Assembly: GCA_033344775.1 (NCBI GenBank)
Contig: JAWPMT010000005.1
Span: forward strand, 2,487,001 to 2,551,000
Source: Cytophagales bacterium
GTDB lineage: Bacteria; Bacteroidota; Bacteroidia; Cytophagales; Cyclobacteriaceae
Direction of reading: 5' to 3'
DNA: 64,000 bases
Below are positions 34,552 through 43,961 of the stretch, piece by piece. The position numbers and the translations under genes are program-made. The notes under the pieces were generated by a model that worked only from the letters and a program-made list of their open reading frames with translations, was not told the DNA's origin and made no database searches. How positions within the stretch are numbered: the first letter of the stretch is position 1; each line of letters begins with the position of its first letter.

Positions 34552-35097
34552 TTAATTTTTTTCGTTGCTAAATTTCAATTTCAAGGATCTGAGTTGTCCA
34601 CTCACGCTATCGTCCAGTTTTCGGTCGCCCATCTGAATGGTATAGCCACCAATCAGTGAAGGATCTACTTTTTCTTTCAATAAAGGCTCCTTGCCGGAGA
34701 TGTCTTTCACCATTTTCTCGAAAGACTTTCTCAAAGAAGCATCCAATGCAAAAGGAGTTGTAACTACTGCTTCCTGGATTCCTTTATGCTCATTATAGAG
34801 TCTTATGAATTCCTCTGCAATTTCACCGAGAAGATTTTCTCTGTTCTTCTTTGCGACGGTCTGGAAAAAGCGATCGGTCAAAGGCTCAATCTTTCCTTTG
34901 AACAAATTTGCCAGGATGCTGGCTTTCTTCAGATGAGGTATGATTGGGCTGGCTAGCATCAACTGGAAATCCCGGCTTCCTTCATACAGGGCCAAAAATC
35001 CTTTGATGTCTGCACTCACCTTATCTAGAATGGACTGCTCCTCAGCAAGTTCCAATAAAGGAGTGGCATACCTGACCGCTATTCTTTTGGATGACAT
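34552..35097 (-). CDS. atpH: ATP synthase F1 subunit delta
   Basis: This 181-residue protein matches the delta/OSCP family that links F1 to the peripheral stalk. It starts with IAVRYATPLLELAEEQ, has an N-terminal six-helix region with ASPIIPHLKKASIL, and ends in the typical VDPSLIGGYTIQMGDRKLDDSVSGQLRSL pattern (split here: DPSLIGGYTIQMGDRKLDD, then QLRSLKLKF). The gene lies six bases after atpF and 28 before atpA. Confidence 0.96.
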   Translation of the reverse strand: MSSKRIAVRYATPLLELAEEQSILDKVSADIKGFLALYEGSRDFQLMLASPIIPHLKKASILANLFKGKIEPLTDRFFQTVAKKNRENLLGEIAEEFIRLYNEHKGIQEAVVTTPFALDASLRKSFEKMVKDISGKEPLLKEKVDPSLIGGYTIQMGDRKLDDSVSGQLRSLKLKFSNEKN

Positions 35098-35103
35098 TAG
35101 CTA

Positions 35104-35598
35104 TCAGTTCGTTTTTACTTCAGACAAGAATTTTGTCACCAACGCTTGTTGTGATTTGTCGTCAGAAAGGTTCTCTCTGAGGACTTTTTCAGCAATTTCA
35201 AGTGAAAGTGTAGATACAAGGCTCTTCACCTCAGCTAGTGCATTTTTCTTTTCAGAGTCGATGCTTGCTTTGGCATCTGTGATCATCTTTTCAGCGATCG
35301 CAGCTGTTTCGTTCTTCGCATCTTCTTTGATCTGGTTGGCTACTTCATTCGCCTTTTTCAAGATCTCATCTCGCTCAATTCTAGCTTCTTTGAGCAAGTA
35401 CTCATTGTCTGCTTTGATTTGAGCCATTTCATTCTTTGCCTTCTCAGCCGCTTCCAAAGCATCTGAAATGGTAAGCTCTCTGGCTTTCAGCGCTCCGGCA
35501 ACTGGTTTCCAAACGAAAGCCGCCAGAATGATGAAGACAAGTGTAAATACAACTATTTGCCAGAATAAAAGTCCAATGTCGGGGGTTAAAAGATCCAT
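35104..35598 (-). CDS. atpF: ATP synthase F0 subunit b
   Basis: This 164-residue protein has one N-terminal membrane helix (about 8-28, LLFWQIVVFTLVFIILAAFV). A long, charged Ala/Glu/Lys-rich helix follows, which dimerises as the peripheral stalk (LEAAEKAKNEMAQIKADNEYL). Length and layout fit the b subunit. A long hairpin lies between it and the upstream atpE gene. Confidence 0.96.
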   Translation of the reverse strand: MDLLTPDIGLLFWQIVVFTLVFIILAAFVWKPVAGALKARELTISDALEAAEKAKNEMAQIKADNEYLLKEARIERDEILKKANEVANQIKEDAKNETAAIAEKMITDAKASIDSEKKNALAEVKSLVSTLSLEIAEKVLRENLSDDKSQQALVTKFLSEVKTN

Positions 35599-35627
35599 AA
35601 GTTTTTTTTCAGATCGTTGACAAGATT

Positions 35628-35664
35628 AAAGGAGGTTGAGACCTAATGTCTACAATCCTCCTTT
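35628..35664. promoter_or_regulatory. Long intercistronic hairpin between atpE and atpF
   Basis: AAAGGAGG (35628-35635) pairs with CCTCCTTT (35657-35664). Inside, TTG/CAA and AGAC/GTCT extend the stem with one or two unpaired bases around a loop CTAAT, for about 15 base pairs. The structure begins six bases after the atpE stop. It is not followed by a T-run on the minus strand, so it is more likely a message-stabilising or partly terminating element that raises atpE over downstream genes. Confidence 0.55.
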
Positions 35665-35670
35665 TTTCAT

Positions 35671-35925
<255 letters not shown>

Positions 35926-35956
35926 CTATAAAATTGAATAATTGAACAATTCTTAA

Positions 35957-36976
35957 TTAATGATGGTCATCTACTGCCATTCCAATGTACATCGATGAGA
36001 ACATCGTGAATACATAGGCCTGGATGGTAGCAACCAATATTTCTATAAAAGTGATGATCGTCACCACTAGTGTACTTCCAATCCCTACTGCGTAAGAGTG
36101 GAAGATAAATGTCAAACTCATTAAACTCAGGATCACGATGTGTCCCGCTGTGATCGCCACAAAAAGTCGCACCATCAGGGAGATCGGCTTGGTGAACATA
36201 CCGATGATCTCAACAGGAACAATGATCGGCTTCAATGCCATCGGTACACCCGGCGTATTGAAGATGTGTCCCCAGTAATGCTTGTTCCCACTTAGGTTAG
36301 TCAGCAAGAATGTTCCTACTGCCAGAACCATGGTTACCGCAATGTTTCCGGTCATATTTGCTGCGCCTGGTAAAAGCCCCAACAGGTTACCAAACCAGAT
36401 GAAGAAAAACAGGGTCAACATATACGGTAGGTATCGTTCGTACTTTTTCTCACCAATGTTTGGCTTTACAATCTCATCTCTTACGAAAATGATGATCGGC
36501 TCAAAAAACGACTGAATGCCTTTTGGAGCTTTGCCTTCATTCTTTTTATACCCTCTTGCTACTGCAAAAAAGAGCAATAACATGATGGCTGCATCAATGA
36601 ATATGAACAATACATTCTTGGTGATCGAAAAATCGATTGGGTGTGAACCGTCTTGGGCAGTAATGTGGCCGTGATCCATCACATAGCCATTATAAGGCAC
36701 AGGATTGTGATGATCATCGAAGAAATTAGAAGAAGAGAAAACGTCCAGGCTTCCATGGTTATACAGGATCACGGGAAGGTGAACTTCGATACCATGTGCG
36801 ATTTCCCAAACATGGGAATCCTTAATATGGTGATCAATCATTTCACCGGGATTGAAGCCTTCTTCTGAATCACCGCTTGCTGCCCAGGTATTGCCAGAAA
36901 CGGCAAAAAGGAGAACAAGCACTAAAAGGTTGGTTTTCAACAGCTTAAAAGAATCTTTTAATAGGATTTTTTTCAT
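35957..36976 (-). CDS. atpB: ATP synthase F0 subunit a
   Basis: This 339-residue protein is longer than the E. coli subunit because of a signal-peptide-like start (LLVLVLLFAVSGNTWA) and a His-rich periplasmic region of about 110 residues (IDHHIKDSHVWEIAHG, FFDDHHNPVPYNG), a feature I associate with Bacteroidota AtpB. The proton-channel helices are present, including GNLLGLLPGAANMTGN and the essential arginine in SLMVRLFVAITAGH. It overlaps the preceding small membrane protein gene by four bases and is followed by atpE after 34 bases. Confidence 0.97.
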   Translation of the reverse strand: MKKILLKDSFKLLKTNLLVLVLLFAVSGNTWAASGDSEEGFNPGEMIDHHIKDSHVWEIAHGIEVHLPVILYNHGSLDVFSSSNFFDDHHNPVPYNGYVMDHGHITAQDGSHPIDFSITKNVLFIFIDAAIMLLLFFAVARGYKKNEGKAPKGIQSFFEPIIIFVRDEIVKPNIGEKKYERYLPYMLTLFFFIWFGNLLGLLPGAANMTGNIAVTMVLAVGTFLLTNLSGNKHYWGHIFNTPGVPMALKPIIVPVEIIGMFTKPISLMVRLFVAITAGHIVILSLMSLTFIFHSYAVGIGSTLVVTIITFIEILVATIQAYVFTMFSSMYIGMAVDDHH

Positions 36977-37356
36977 TTCTCTTTGTTCCCCTGGGAATTC
37001 GGCCGCAAGTTAGCCAATACAATACTCAATTCAAATACCATGTATAACAAATAGACCACCATGAATTGGATGATCAACGGCCGTAAATCTTCAACCTTGA
37101 GCAGAATCAAGATCAATAGATAGAAAATGGCCGTAAGAAACCTCAAAGACACTGCCCCGATGGCATAAAGTGGCAGTCTGGGACGATCCTTTTCAGCTAA
37201 AGAAAGCAGCCATGAGATCAGTAAGGACTGTAAAAAAAAGAAGAGCACCATGTAAGGAAAATGGCTGTGCAATTCGATCAGTCCAAATCCATTCCAGAAA
37301 TAGACTGCTACCAAAACCAATGAGATTCCAAGAGAGGTGAAAAGGTACTTCTTCAC
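36973..37356 (-). CDS. Small membrane protein of the ATP synthase operon (AtpI-like position)
   Basis: This 127-residue protein has four predicted membrane helices (about 5-22, 33-53, 64-86 and 93-114) and a basic, polar tail NLRPNSQGNKEK. It occupies the place of AtpI, between atpZ and atpB, with four-base overlaps on both sides (37353-37356 and 36973-36976). AtpI-type proteins help assemble the c-ring. The sequence itself is too divergent for me to assign the family with certainty, so the role is inferred from size, topology and position. Confidence 0.7.
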   Translation of the reverse strand: MKKYLFTSLGISLVLVAVYFWNGFGLIELHSHFPYMVLFFFLQSLLISWLLSLAEKDRPRLPLYAIGAVSLRFLTAIFYLLILILLKVEDLRPLIIQFMVVYLLYMVFELSIVLANLRPNSQGNKEK

Positions 37357-37586
37357 GGGTTCAATTTTTTAAAGAGATAGTAGATCGTTCCAGCAACACT
37401 GAATAAAACTGCCACAATGATGACCCATGGGATTTTATTCGCTAAATATTGATCGAGCTTGTAGCCGCCCCAAATGACCACTACATTGAATATGACCACC
37501 TCGAATGCCACTGAAGAAAGCCTTCGTGGATCGAAATCAGGATCAGCTTTGGGCCTGGAGGAGGGTGGCTTGTTCTTTTTTTCCAA
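37353..37586 (-). CDS. atpZ: AtpZ/AtpI family F0-associated protein
   Basis: This 77-residue protein has a basic, Pro-rich start and two membrane helices (about 28-45 and 54-71), with the family-like GGYKLDQYLANKIPWVIIVAVL and the end IYYLFKKLNP. AtpZ/AtpI proteins are ATP synthase assembly factors and possible Mg/Ca carriers. The reading frame starts with TTG at 37584-37586, inside the last 44 bases of the bactofilin gene; no ATG is available. An in-frame GTG further on would remove the cytoplasmic tail. The overlap suggests translational coupling to bactofilin. Confidence 0.8.
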   Translation of the reverse strand: MEKKNKPPSSRPKADPDFDPRRLSSVAFEVVIFNVVVIWGGYKLDQYLANKIPWVIIVAVLFSVAGTIYYLFKKLNP

Positions 37587-37959
37587 TTTTGATCTCTCTG
37601 GACTTCACACCCATCTTACAACCTCCGTTGAACAGTGCACCTGACTCCACGATCAATTTATCGGTAACAATGTCACCATCTATCACGGCTGTAGCTTTCA
37701 GGATCAATACATCCGTCACTTCGACGGTACCGGTTACGTGGCCTTCCACTTCAGCATTCTGCGCCACTACATTGCCTTCAACAACGGAAGACTGGCCAAA
37801 GACGGCCTTGGATTTGGTCTTCAGATCACCGACTAATTTTCCATCAATTCTTAAGTCTCCAAAGGTTTCGATGTTCCCTTGAATGACGGTGCCCTTCCCA
37901 ATCATATTGGTGGACTTACTTAGCTCTTGTGTGTCCTTCTGTTCCTGCTTATTGAACAT
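37543..37959 (-). CDS. Bactofilin (polymer-forming cytoskeletal protein)
   Basis: This 138-residue protein has a central right-handed beta-helix of short repeats (IGKGTVIQGNIETFGDLRIDG, KLVGDLKTKSKAVFGQSS, VEGNVVAQNAEVEGHVTG, VIDGDIVTDKLIVE), flanked by polar tails, which is the bactofilin pattern. Bactofilins form non-nucleotide filaments at the inner membrane that position cell-wall enzymes. Its upstream neighbour, 24 bases away, is an M23 peptidase, a known functional pairing in other bacteria. It overlaps the downstream atpZ gene. Confidence 0.94.
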   Translation of the reverse strand: MFNKQEQKDTQELSKSTNMIGKGTVIQGNIETFGDLRIDGKLVGDLKTKSKAVFGQSSVVEGNVVAQNAEVEGHVTGTVEVTDVLILKATAVIDGDIVTDKLIVESGALFNGGCKMGVKSREIKIGKKEQATLLQAQS

Positions 37960-37983
37960 GAATTAATGAGTTTGCTGTCTAAC

Positions 37984-38886
37984 TTAAAAGGAGAAGTAGT
38001 TTTCAGGATCGAGTGCATTGCCCCTGTGCCAAAGCTCAAAATGTAAATGAGGACCTGTAGTCAGCTCCCCGGTGTTGCCAACAATTGCAATAATCTCGCC
38101 TCCAGCGACAAAGCTACCAACGTTTTTCAATAATTCCGAATTGTGTTTGTACACTGAAATGAGGTTACCTCGGTTGTGTTGTATGCCCATTACGTATCCG
38201 TTATCTAGCGTCCAGGTAGAAAAAATGACAATCCCTTCAGCCACACTTTTCACGACTTCATTCTCCATGGCCGCGATATCTATCCCATAATGCCCATCTT
38301 TCGGACGAAAGCCGTCCACCTTGATCCCTTCAATGGGTGAGAAGAGATAGACATCAGAAAGTTCATTGCTTTCGTAAGAGGTGAACTGCAATATGTCCAG
38401 GTCTGTCTCGCCATATTCTGCTCTGAATTGTGAATCAACCTCTTGCAATGCGGGCTCGATCAATAATTGCGGGTCAGCATTGACTGATGCACTTCGGTCC
38501 GATAATGCAGCATAGATGCTGTCTTGTCCCTCAAAGATCAATCTCAAATTTTCGATATACCTGCCCTTAGCCTCTGTCTCATGTTGCAAAGAATCCAACC
38601 TTAAGGTCAGTTCCATCAACTGCCGGTTGGCAATCATTTGTGCATGTCGAGGGTCCAACCAGGCTTCCAGCACCTGCGAAACCAGATAAATGGATAGCAA
38701 CAGGGAAATCAAAAATAAGCTCGCGATCAAAAGGATCACACGGGCATAGTTGAAACTGATCGTTCGCTTTTCCTGGAAGTTTTCCTCATCCCGGATGATC
38801 AACAAGTACCTGTTGGTCAGCCAACCTGACAATGTGCGCTTAGTCCCCAATCCTAAATTATTTTTTGAGCTTGCAAATATATCCAA
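37984..38886 (-). CDS. M23 family metallopeptidase, membrane-anchored
   Basis: This 300-residue protein has one membrane helix at about 50-72 (VILLIASLFLISLLLSIYLV), a periplasmic coiled-coil-like segment (LMELTLRLDSLQHETEAKGR) and a C-terminal LytM/M23 domain. The zinc residues are visible in HYGIDIAA (His, Asp) and HLHFEL (final His pair). It should cut peptidoglycan cross-links and is probably positioned by the bactofilin encoded next. The longest frame starts with TTG at 38886; a TAnnTTTG box (TATATTTG, minus strand at 38874-38881) overlaps that start. The true start may therefore be the TTG at 38850, giving 288 residues. Confidence 0.92.
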   Translation of the reverse strand: MDIFASSKNNLGLGTKRTLSGWLTNRYLLIIRDEENFQEKRTISFNYARVILLIASLFLISLLLSIYLVSQVLEAWLDPRHAQMIANRQLMELTLRLDSLQHETEAKGRYIENLRLIFEGQDSIYAALSDRSASVNADPQLLIEPALQEVDSQFRAEYGETDLDILQFTSYESNELSDVYLFSPIEGIKVDGFRPKDGHYGIDIAAMENEVVKSVAEGIVIFSTWTLDNGYVMGIQHNRGNLISVYKHNSELLKNVGSFVAGGEIIAIVGNTGELTTGPHLHFELWHRGNALDPENYFSF

Positions 38887-39083
38887 CCCAAATTTGCGAT
38901 CCTTATAATTTCACAGACTGCAAGTAAACTACTCCCCTTATTAGCGGTAAGCGATGCGACCTAAATCACCTGAATTACGCTTATTTCATCTCTGAAAGTC
39001 AATTATTTTGACCGGGCCAAAGTAATTATCGTATGGAATAATCTGGGTTGATTCCACACTGTTTATTTTTACGACATATTATC

Positions 39084-41681
39084 ATGTCCGAAATTTCGTT
39101 GTATAGGCACACAGACCAATTTCTCGTGAAAAGCTACCTAACTCTATTGTTGTTGGCGGTGCTCGTTCCAGCCTATGCCCAGGGTCCCATCCGCGCGACC
39201 TATAATAACGTAACAGCTCGCTATAATGCCTATTTCTATGCGAAACAGCGTATTTTGGAAGTAGAGACGGCACTTGCCGAAAACTATCAATGGAACTACA
39301 ACCGGACGTTACCGATTTACCCGCAATACGACACTATATTTTCCCAATCACAGGAAACTGCCCTAGAGGATTGTATCAAAAAAGCTTCCATCAGCATTCA
39401 GCGGCATCCAGAATCCCGTTGGGAATTTGATTCTTATAATCTGGTGGGGAAAGCCCGGCTCTATGGATCTGAATTTGCCGAGGCGGTAAGGGTATTTAAA
39501 TACGTCAACGTCAAAAGCGATAACAAGAACGAAAGACATGCTGCCCTGGTCGAATTGCTTAGGACATTCGTTGAAGCACAGGAGTTTTACAACGCTGAAG
39601 GTGTTTCTGACTTTTTGAACAAGGAGAAACTCAATGGCGAGAACTTAAGAAAGCTTTATTTGAACCGGGCTTATCTCTATCAGAAAAGAAAAGACAATGA
39701 TAAAACCGTCGCCAATCTGGTTCTGGCAGAAGCCTTGATGCCAAATGGAAAGGAAAGAGGTCGGATCAATTTCATCATAGGTCAAATCTATCAGGAGCTT
39801 GGATTTGATGCTGAAGCGTATCGGTACTACAAAAACACACTCAAATCAGGGCCAGAGTACGAATTGGCCTTTTACACCAAGCTGAATATGGCCCAGGTGA
39901 CTGAGCTCAACCGGAACAGTGAGCGCAGAAAGGTTGAAAAGTATTTCAAGAAGCTGTTGAGAGATCCTAAAAACCTGGAATACAAGGACAAGATCTACTA
40001 CGAAATGGGGGCTTTCGAGTTGAAGCAGGGGAACCTCAACGAGGCCATCAAAAACTACAAATCTTCGGTGGCAAGTAGCATCAACAACAATCGTCAGAAA
40101 TCCTATTCTTACTGGCAGTTGAGCAAGATCTACTATGACAGTCTGGCCAACTATGAGCAGGCAAAACTCTATTACGACTCCACCGTCGCTACAATGCCTC
40201 AAGACGAAGAGGCCTATGCATCCATCGCCGAACGGCAAAAAATCCTGGAAGAGTTCGTCAAACACATCAGCACCATCCGAGTCAATGATAGCTTGTTAAC
40301 GCTTTCTGAAATGAACAGCGACGAATTAGACCTGATGCTGGATGAGATCATTGCCAAGGAGATTGACCGACAGAGTGAGGAGAAGAAACGACGTAAAAAA
40401 GAAGAACGAAGACAACAAACTCGAACCAATAATTTCAATGACCCGTCGGAAGCCGGGACCATCAGCACGAAAACTGAAGGGGTTTGGTATTTCTACAATA
40501 ATACATCGGTTAGCAGGGGTCGCTCGGAATTTATCCGCAAATGGGGTCAACGCACATTAGAAGACAACTGGAGAAGGCGCAACAAAATCCCTGCAGAGAA
40601 TGAAATAGCCTCTGCAGAACAGGCCATTGAAACCGGAGAGAGCGAGGATAGTAAAGAGAAAGAAGTAGCAGAAATTGATCCTGAAGCCATGAAAGAAAAG
40701 TTCATGTCAGGAATTCCTTTTAAACCAGAAGAAAAAGTCAAATTGCTCGGAGAGATCGAAGAGGCATATTACCAGGCAGGGAACATATATAACTTTCAGC
40801 TGGTAGAAAAAGAAAACGCTGTTGAAACGTTTGAAAAGCTGATCACGCGTTTTGATACGACTACATACAAACCAGAGGTACTTTACCAATTGTACTTACT
40901 CTATAAACCTCTGGATTCTACCAAATCATCAGATCGCGCCAACCAACTGCTTAGAGAGTTTCCGGAATCAATCTATGCAAAATTGATCTTCAACCCAAGA
41001 TACAGAGAAGAGAACCTGGCCAAGAATCAGGCGGTGCAAAGGGCTTATGCATCTGCCTATGATCTGTTCTACGAAGGTGATCACAAGACTTCCATTTCAA
41101 TTATTGATAGCACCCTTCAGGCCTATGAAGAAAGTGACTACCACGACAATTTGATTCTACTCAAAATTCTGAATATTGGTCGAACTGAAAACATCTATCA
41201 ATATCAGTTCGAACTCAACAAATTCATCGTAGACCATCCGGACAGTGACATTGGCGACTATGCCCAGGAATTGGCAAAAGCGGCGGAAGATCATCAAATC
41301 AATCTATTCAGTAGTTCGAAAGGTAAGTATATCAAAAGCTTTGACCAGAGTCACTACTTCATCTTTGTTTACTCAAACCCCGAGTTATCCGAGACTTTAC
41401 CGGATGAAATTCAGCAAATTATAACGGATCAGAACATGAAACTGACCAGCGCAAATCTGGTTCTCGATGAAAAATATTCGATGGTTTTGGTTAATGAGCT
41501 TCCTGGGAAATCCTCTGGCAAGGCCTTCCTTAAGATATTCAGTGAGAAATCTAACTTGAGGGAAAAATATAAGGACGAGATCTTCTATGAATTGGTCATC
41601 ACCAAAGACAATTTCAATATTCTTTACGAGTCCAAAGACTTGAAGTCTTACCTGAATTTCTTTGATAAAAACTATCAATAA
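39084..41681 (+). CDS. sprE: TPR protein, SprE/PorW-like (type IX secretion)
   Basis: I start at the ATG at 39084; an upstream TTG at 39048 only adds a dozen unlikely residues. The 865-residue protein has an export signal (LTLLLLAVLVPAYAQ) without a lipobox, then a long series of helical TPR repeats (YNLVGKARLYGSEFAEAVRVF, KLYLNRAYLYQKRKDNDKTV, IIGQIYQELGFDAEAYRYY, MGAFELKQGNLNEAIKNY). A charged linker rich in Glu/Lys/Arg follows at about 430-480, with further TPRs after it. The N-terminus (ATYNNVTARYNAYFYAKQRI) resembles SprE/PorW, a periplasmic T9SS component that links the motor to the translocon. The lack of a lipobox differs from described SprE. The 197-base divergent gap upstream holds no clear promoter. 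It overlaps the PBP gene (TAATG). Confidence 0.8.
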   Translation: MSEISLYRHTDQFLVKSYLTLLLLAVLVPAYAQGPIRATYNNVTARYNAYFYAKQRILEVETALAENYQWNYNRTLPIYPQYDTIFSQSQETALEDCIKKASISIQRHPESRWEFDSYNLVGKARLYGSEFAEAVRVFKYVNVKSDNKNERHAALVELLRTFVEAQEFYNAEGVSDFLNKEKLNGENLRKLYLNRAYLYQKRKDNDKTVANLVLAEALMPNGKERGRINFIIGQIYQELGFDAEAYRYYKNTLKSGPEYELAFYTKLNMAQVTELNRNSERRKVEKYFKKLLRDPKNLEYKDKIYYEMGAFELKQGNLNEAIKNYKSSVASSINNNRQKSYSYWQLSKIYYDSLANYEQAKLYYDSTVATMPQDEEAYASIAERQKILEEFVKHISTIRVNDSLLTLSEMNSDELDLMLDEIIAKEIDRQSEEKKRRKKEERRQQTRTNNFNDPSEAGTISTKTEGVWYFYNNTSVSRGRSEFIRKWGQRTLEDNWRRRNKIPAENEIASAEQAIETGESEDSKEKEVAEIDPEAMKEKFMSGIPFKPEEKVKLLGEIEEAYYQAGNIYNFQLVEKENAVETFEKLITRFDTTTYKPEVLYQLYLLYKPLDSTKSSDRANQLLREFPESIYAKLIFNPRYREENLAKNQAVQRAYASAYDLFYEGDHKTSISIIDSTLQAYEESDYHDNLILLKILNIGRTENIYQYQFELNKFIVDHPDSDIGDYAQELAKAAEDHQINLFSSSKGKYIKSFDQSHYFIFVYSNPELSETLPDEIQQIITDQNMKLTSANLVLDEKYSMVLVNELPGKSSGKAFLKIFSEKSNLREKYKDEIFYELVITKDNFNILYESKDLKSYLNFFDKNYQ

Positions 41682-43954
41682 TGGCACTAACGAAACGTAC
41701 TAAGAGAACCATTTTTGTCATTTGGGCTTTGTTTATCCTGTTCTTTGGAGGAATAGCAACGACATTCCTGATGGTTCAAAACGATGCCTTTGGTTTATTT
41801 GGCGGCCTGCCTAGTTTGGAAGCGCTGGAGAAGCCAGATCCTGACCTCTCTTCTGAATTATTTAGTGCAGATGGCGTTTCTTTAGGTAAATATTTTCGAA
41901 CCAACCGTACTCCTGTCACCTATGACGAGCTTTCCTCAGAGCTCATCAACACGTTGATGGTAACGGAAGATGTTCGCTTCAAAGAACATTCGGGTATTGA
42001 TCTAATCTCCTTGTTGCGTGCCGCTTCCGGGGTATTAACAGGCCAATTTAAAGGTGGTGGAAGTACTTTGACCATGCAGTTGGCAGAAAACCTTTACAAA
42101 ACCTCTACTGCCAACAGAGGGTCTCTTTACAGTATTCGAGTAGCAGGATCTGTTGTTACGAAATTGAAAGAATACATCATCGCTGTAAAACTGGAACAGG
42201 CGTACACGAAGGAAGAAATTCTGGCGATGTACCTTAATACGGTACCGTTTGGCTCCAACTCCTTCGGCATCAAAGTAGCAGCAAAGACATTCTTCAATAA
42301 GTTGCCATCACAACTCTCTTACAAGGAAGCTGCGGTATTGGTCGGTTCCATCAATGCACCTACGCGTTACAATCCTGTTTACAATCCGGACAATGCCAAG
42401 GCCAAACGTACAGAGGTACTTTACAATCTTTATCGATACAACATTATTGACCGAAACACCTTTGATAGTTTAGATGCTGAACCATTTGGATTGAGTTATA
42501 AGGTGGATAACCAAAATGAGGGATTAGCTACCTATTTCCGGTCCGTCATCAGGAATTTCCTTTTATCATGGACCAAAGAAAATGGTTATGACCTTTATGA
42601 TGACGGACTCAAGATCTACACAACCCTAGATAGTCGTTTGCAGGCCTATGCGGAAGCAGCCATGGAACAATCCATGGATACTTTACAAGCCTATTTCATC
42701 GAACACCTGGAAGGAGACATGCCCTGGATAGATCAGGATGGTGAAGTGATAGAAGACTTTATCCAGGGTCAATTGGAACGATACTCCCCGCATTATAAAC
42801 GCCTGGCCAAAAAATACGGTGATCAACAGGATTCCATTGATTTCTACATCCATGAGAAGCGGAAAATGCGGGTCTTCAGCTGGGACGGTGAAATAGACAC
42901 TCTGTTCAGTACGTATGATTCCATGTACTATTACAAGCACTTCCTTCAGGCTGGATTCATGGCCATGGAACCCAAAACCGGACATATCAAAGCGTGGGTA
43001 GGTGGCATCAATCATAAATTCTTCAAATACGACCATGTACAGCGTGGGAAAAGACAACCGGGATCCACCTTCAAACCCATCGTCTACACTGCTGCCATTG
43101 ACAATGGCTACTCTCCATGTTATCCTGTAGTAGATGCTGCCGTAACCTTCTCATTGCCCGGTCAGGATCCACCAACCTGGACACCAGACAATGCCAATAA
43201 CATTTTCACCGGTGAAAAAATGACCGTTCGGCGCGCCATGGCCGCCTCCGTGAATAGTGCCACCGCCTTTATCATGAAAAACATAGGCCCGGAAACGGTT
43301 GTGCGATACGCAAGGTACTTAGGTATTGAAAGTCCATTGGCTCCGGTTCCGGTATTGTGTCTAGGTGCTGCAGGTGAAGTCTCATTATATGAAATGCTTG
43401 GCGCTTATAGCACATTCGCAAACAAAGGGAATTACACGAAGCCATTTTACATTTCAAGGATTGAAGACCAGAATGGCAATGTGCTACAGCAATTCGTACC
43501 AGAGCCCAAGGAAGCCCTTAACGAGGAAACAGCTTATCTGATGCTACACATGCTCAAGGGAGCTGTAGAAGAAGAAGGGGGCAGTGCTCGTGCATTGGAT
43601 TGGCGAATAACCTACGAAAATGACTTTGGCGCCAAAACCGGAACCACACAAAATGCCTCTGATGGCTGGTTCATTGGCGTGACACATGACCTGGTAGCTG
43701 GTGCCTGGGTCGGTGGAGATAACCGCAGTATTCACTTTAAACACTGGGCTCAGGGTCAGGGAGCGAGAACAGCCCGACCTATTTATGAAAAATTCATGTT
43801 GCAGGTATATGAGGACAAATCACTGCCTTACGAAAAAGGAGTATTTGAAAAACCACTGCAACCTCTTTCTGTTGAATTGGATTGCAGCCTGTATGAAAAC
43901 GATGCAGCATCAGATTCACTTGCTCTACCTGCTGTGAATGCGGATGAATTTTAG
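41681..43954 (+). CDS. Class A penicillin-binding protein (PBP1A)
   Basis: This 757-residue bifunctional peptidoglycan synthase has a short cytoplasmic start and one membrane helix (about 12-32). The GT51 glycosyltransferase domain shows TEDVRFKEHSGIDLISLLRA and GGSTLTMQLAENLYK. The transpeptidase domain has the catalytic SxxK in GSTFKP (Ser462), SVNSAT (SxN) and KTGTT (from Lys652). An insertion-like region between the domains (about 330-440) is rich in acidic and aromatic residues. The ATG shares an A with the stop of the SprE-like gene, so the two are translationally coupled. uvrC follows by seven bases. Confidence 0.96.
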   Translation: MALTKRTKRTIFVIWALFILFFGGIATTFLMVQNDAFGLFGGLPSLEALEKPDPDLSSELFSADGVSLGKYFRTNRTPVTYDELSSELINTLMVTEDVRFKEHSGIDLISLLRAASGVLTGQFKGGGSTLTMQLAENLYKTSTANRGSLYSIRVAGSVVTKLKEYIIAVKLEQAYTKEEILAMYLNTVPFGSNSFGIKVAAKTFFNKLPSQLSYKEAAVLVGSINAPTRYNPVYNPDNAKAKRTEVLYNLYRYNIIDRNTFDSLDAEPFGLSYKVDNQNEGLATYFRSVIRNFLLSWTKENGYDLYDDGLKIYTTLDSRLQAYAEAAMEQSMDTLQAYFIEHLEGDMPWIDQDGEVIEDFIQGQLERYSPHYKRLAKKYGDQQDSIDFYIHEKRKMRVFSWDGEIDTLFSTYDSMYYYKHFLQAGFMAMEPKTGHIKAWVGGINHKFFKYDHVQRGKRQPGSTFKPIVYTAAIDNGYSPCYPVVDAAVTFSLPGQDPPTWTPDNANNIFTGEKMTVRRAMAASVNSATAFIMKNIGPETVVRYARYLGIESPLAPVPVLCLGAAGEVSLYEMLGAYSTFANKGNYTKPFYISRIEDQNGNVLQQFVPEPKEALNEETAYLMLHMLKGAVEEEGGSARALDWRITYENDFGAKTGTTQNASDGWFIGVTHDLVAGAWVGGDNRSIHFKHWAQGQGARTARPIYEKFMLQVYEDKSLPYEKGVFEKPLQPLSVELDCSLYENDAASDSLALPAVNADEF

Positions 43955-43961
43955 TGAGTAA

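Noticed and set aside
34940-35422. 160-residue plus-strand frame opposite atpH and atpF
   Set aside because: It is Ser/Phe/Ala-rich and antisense to the helical coiled regions of two ATP synthase subunits.
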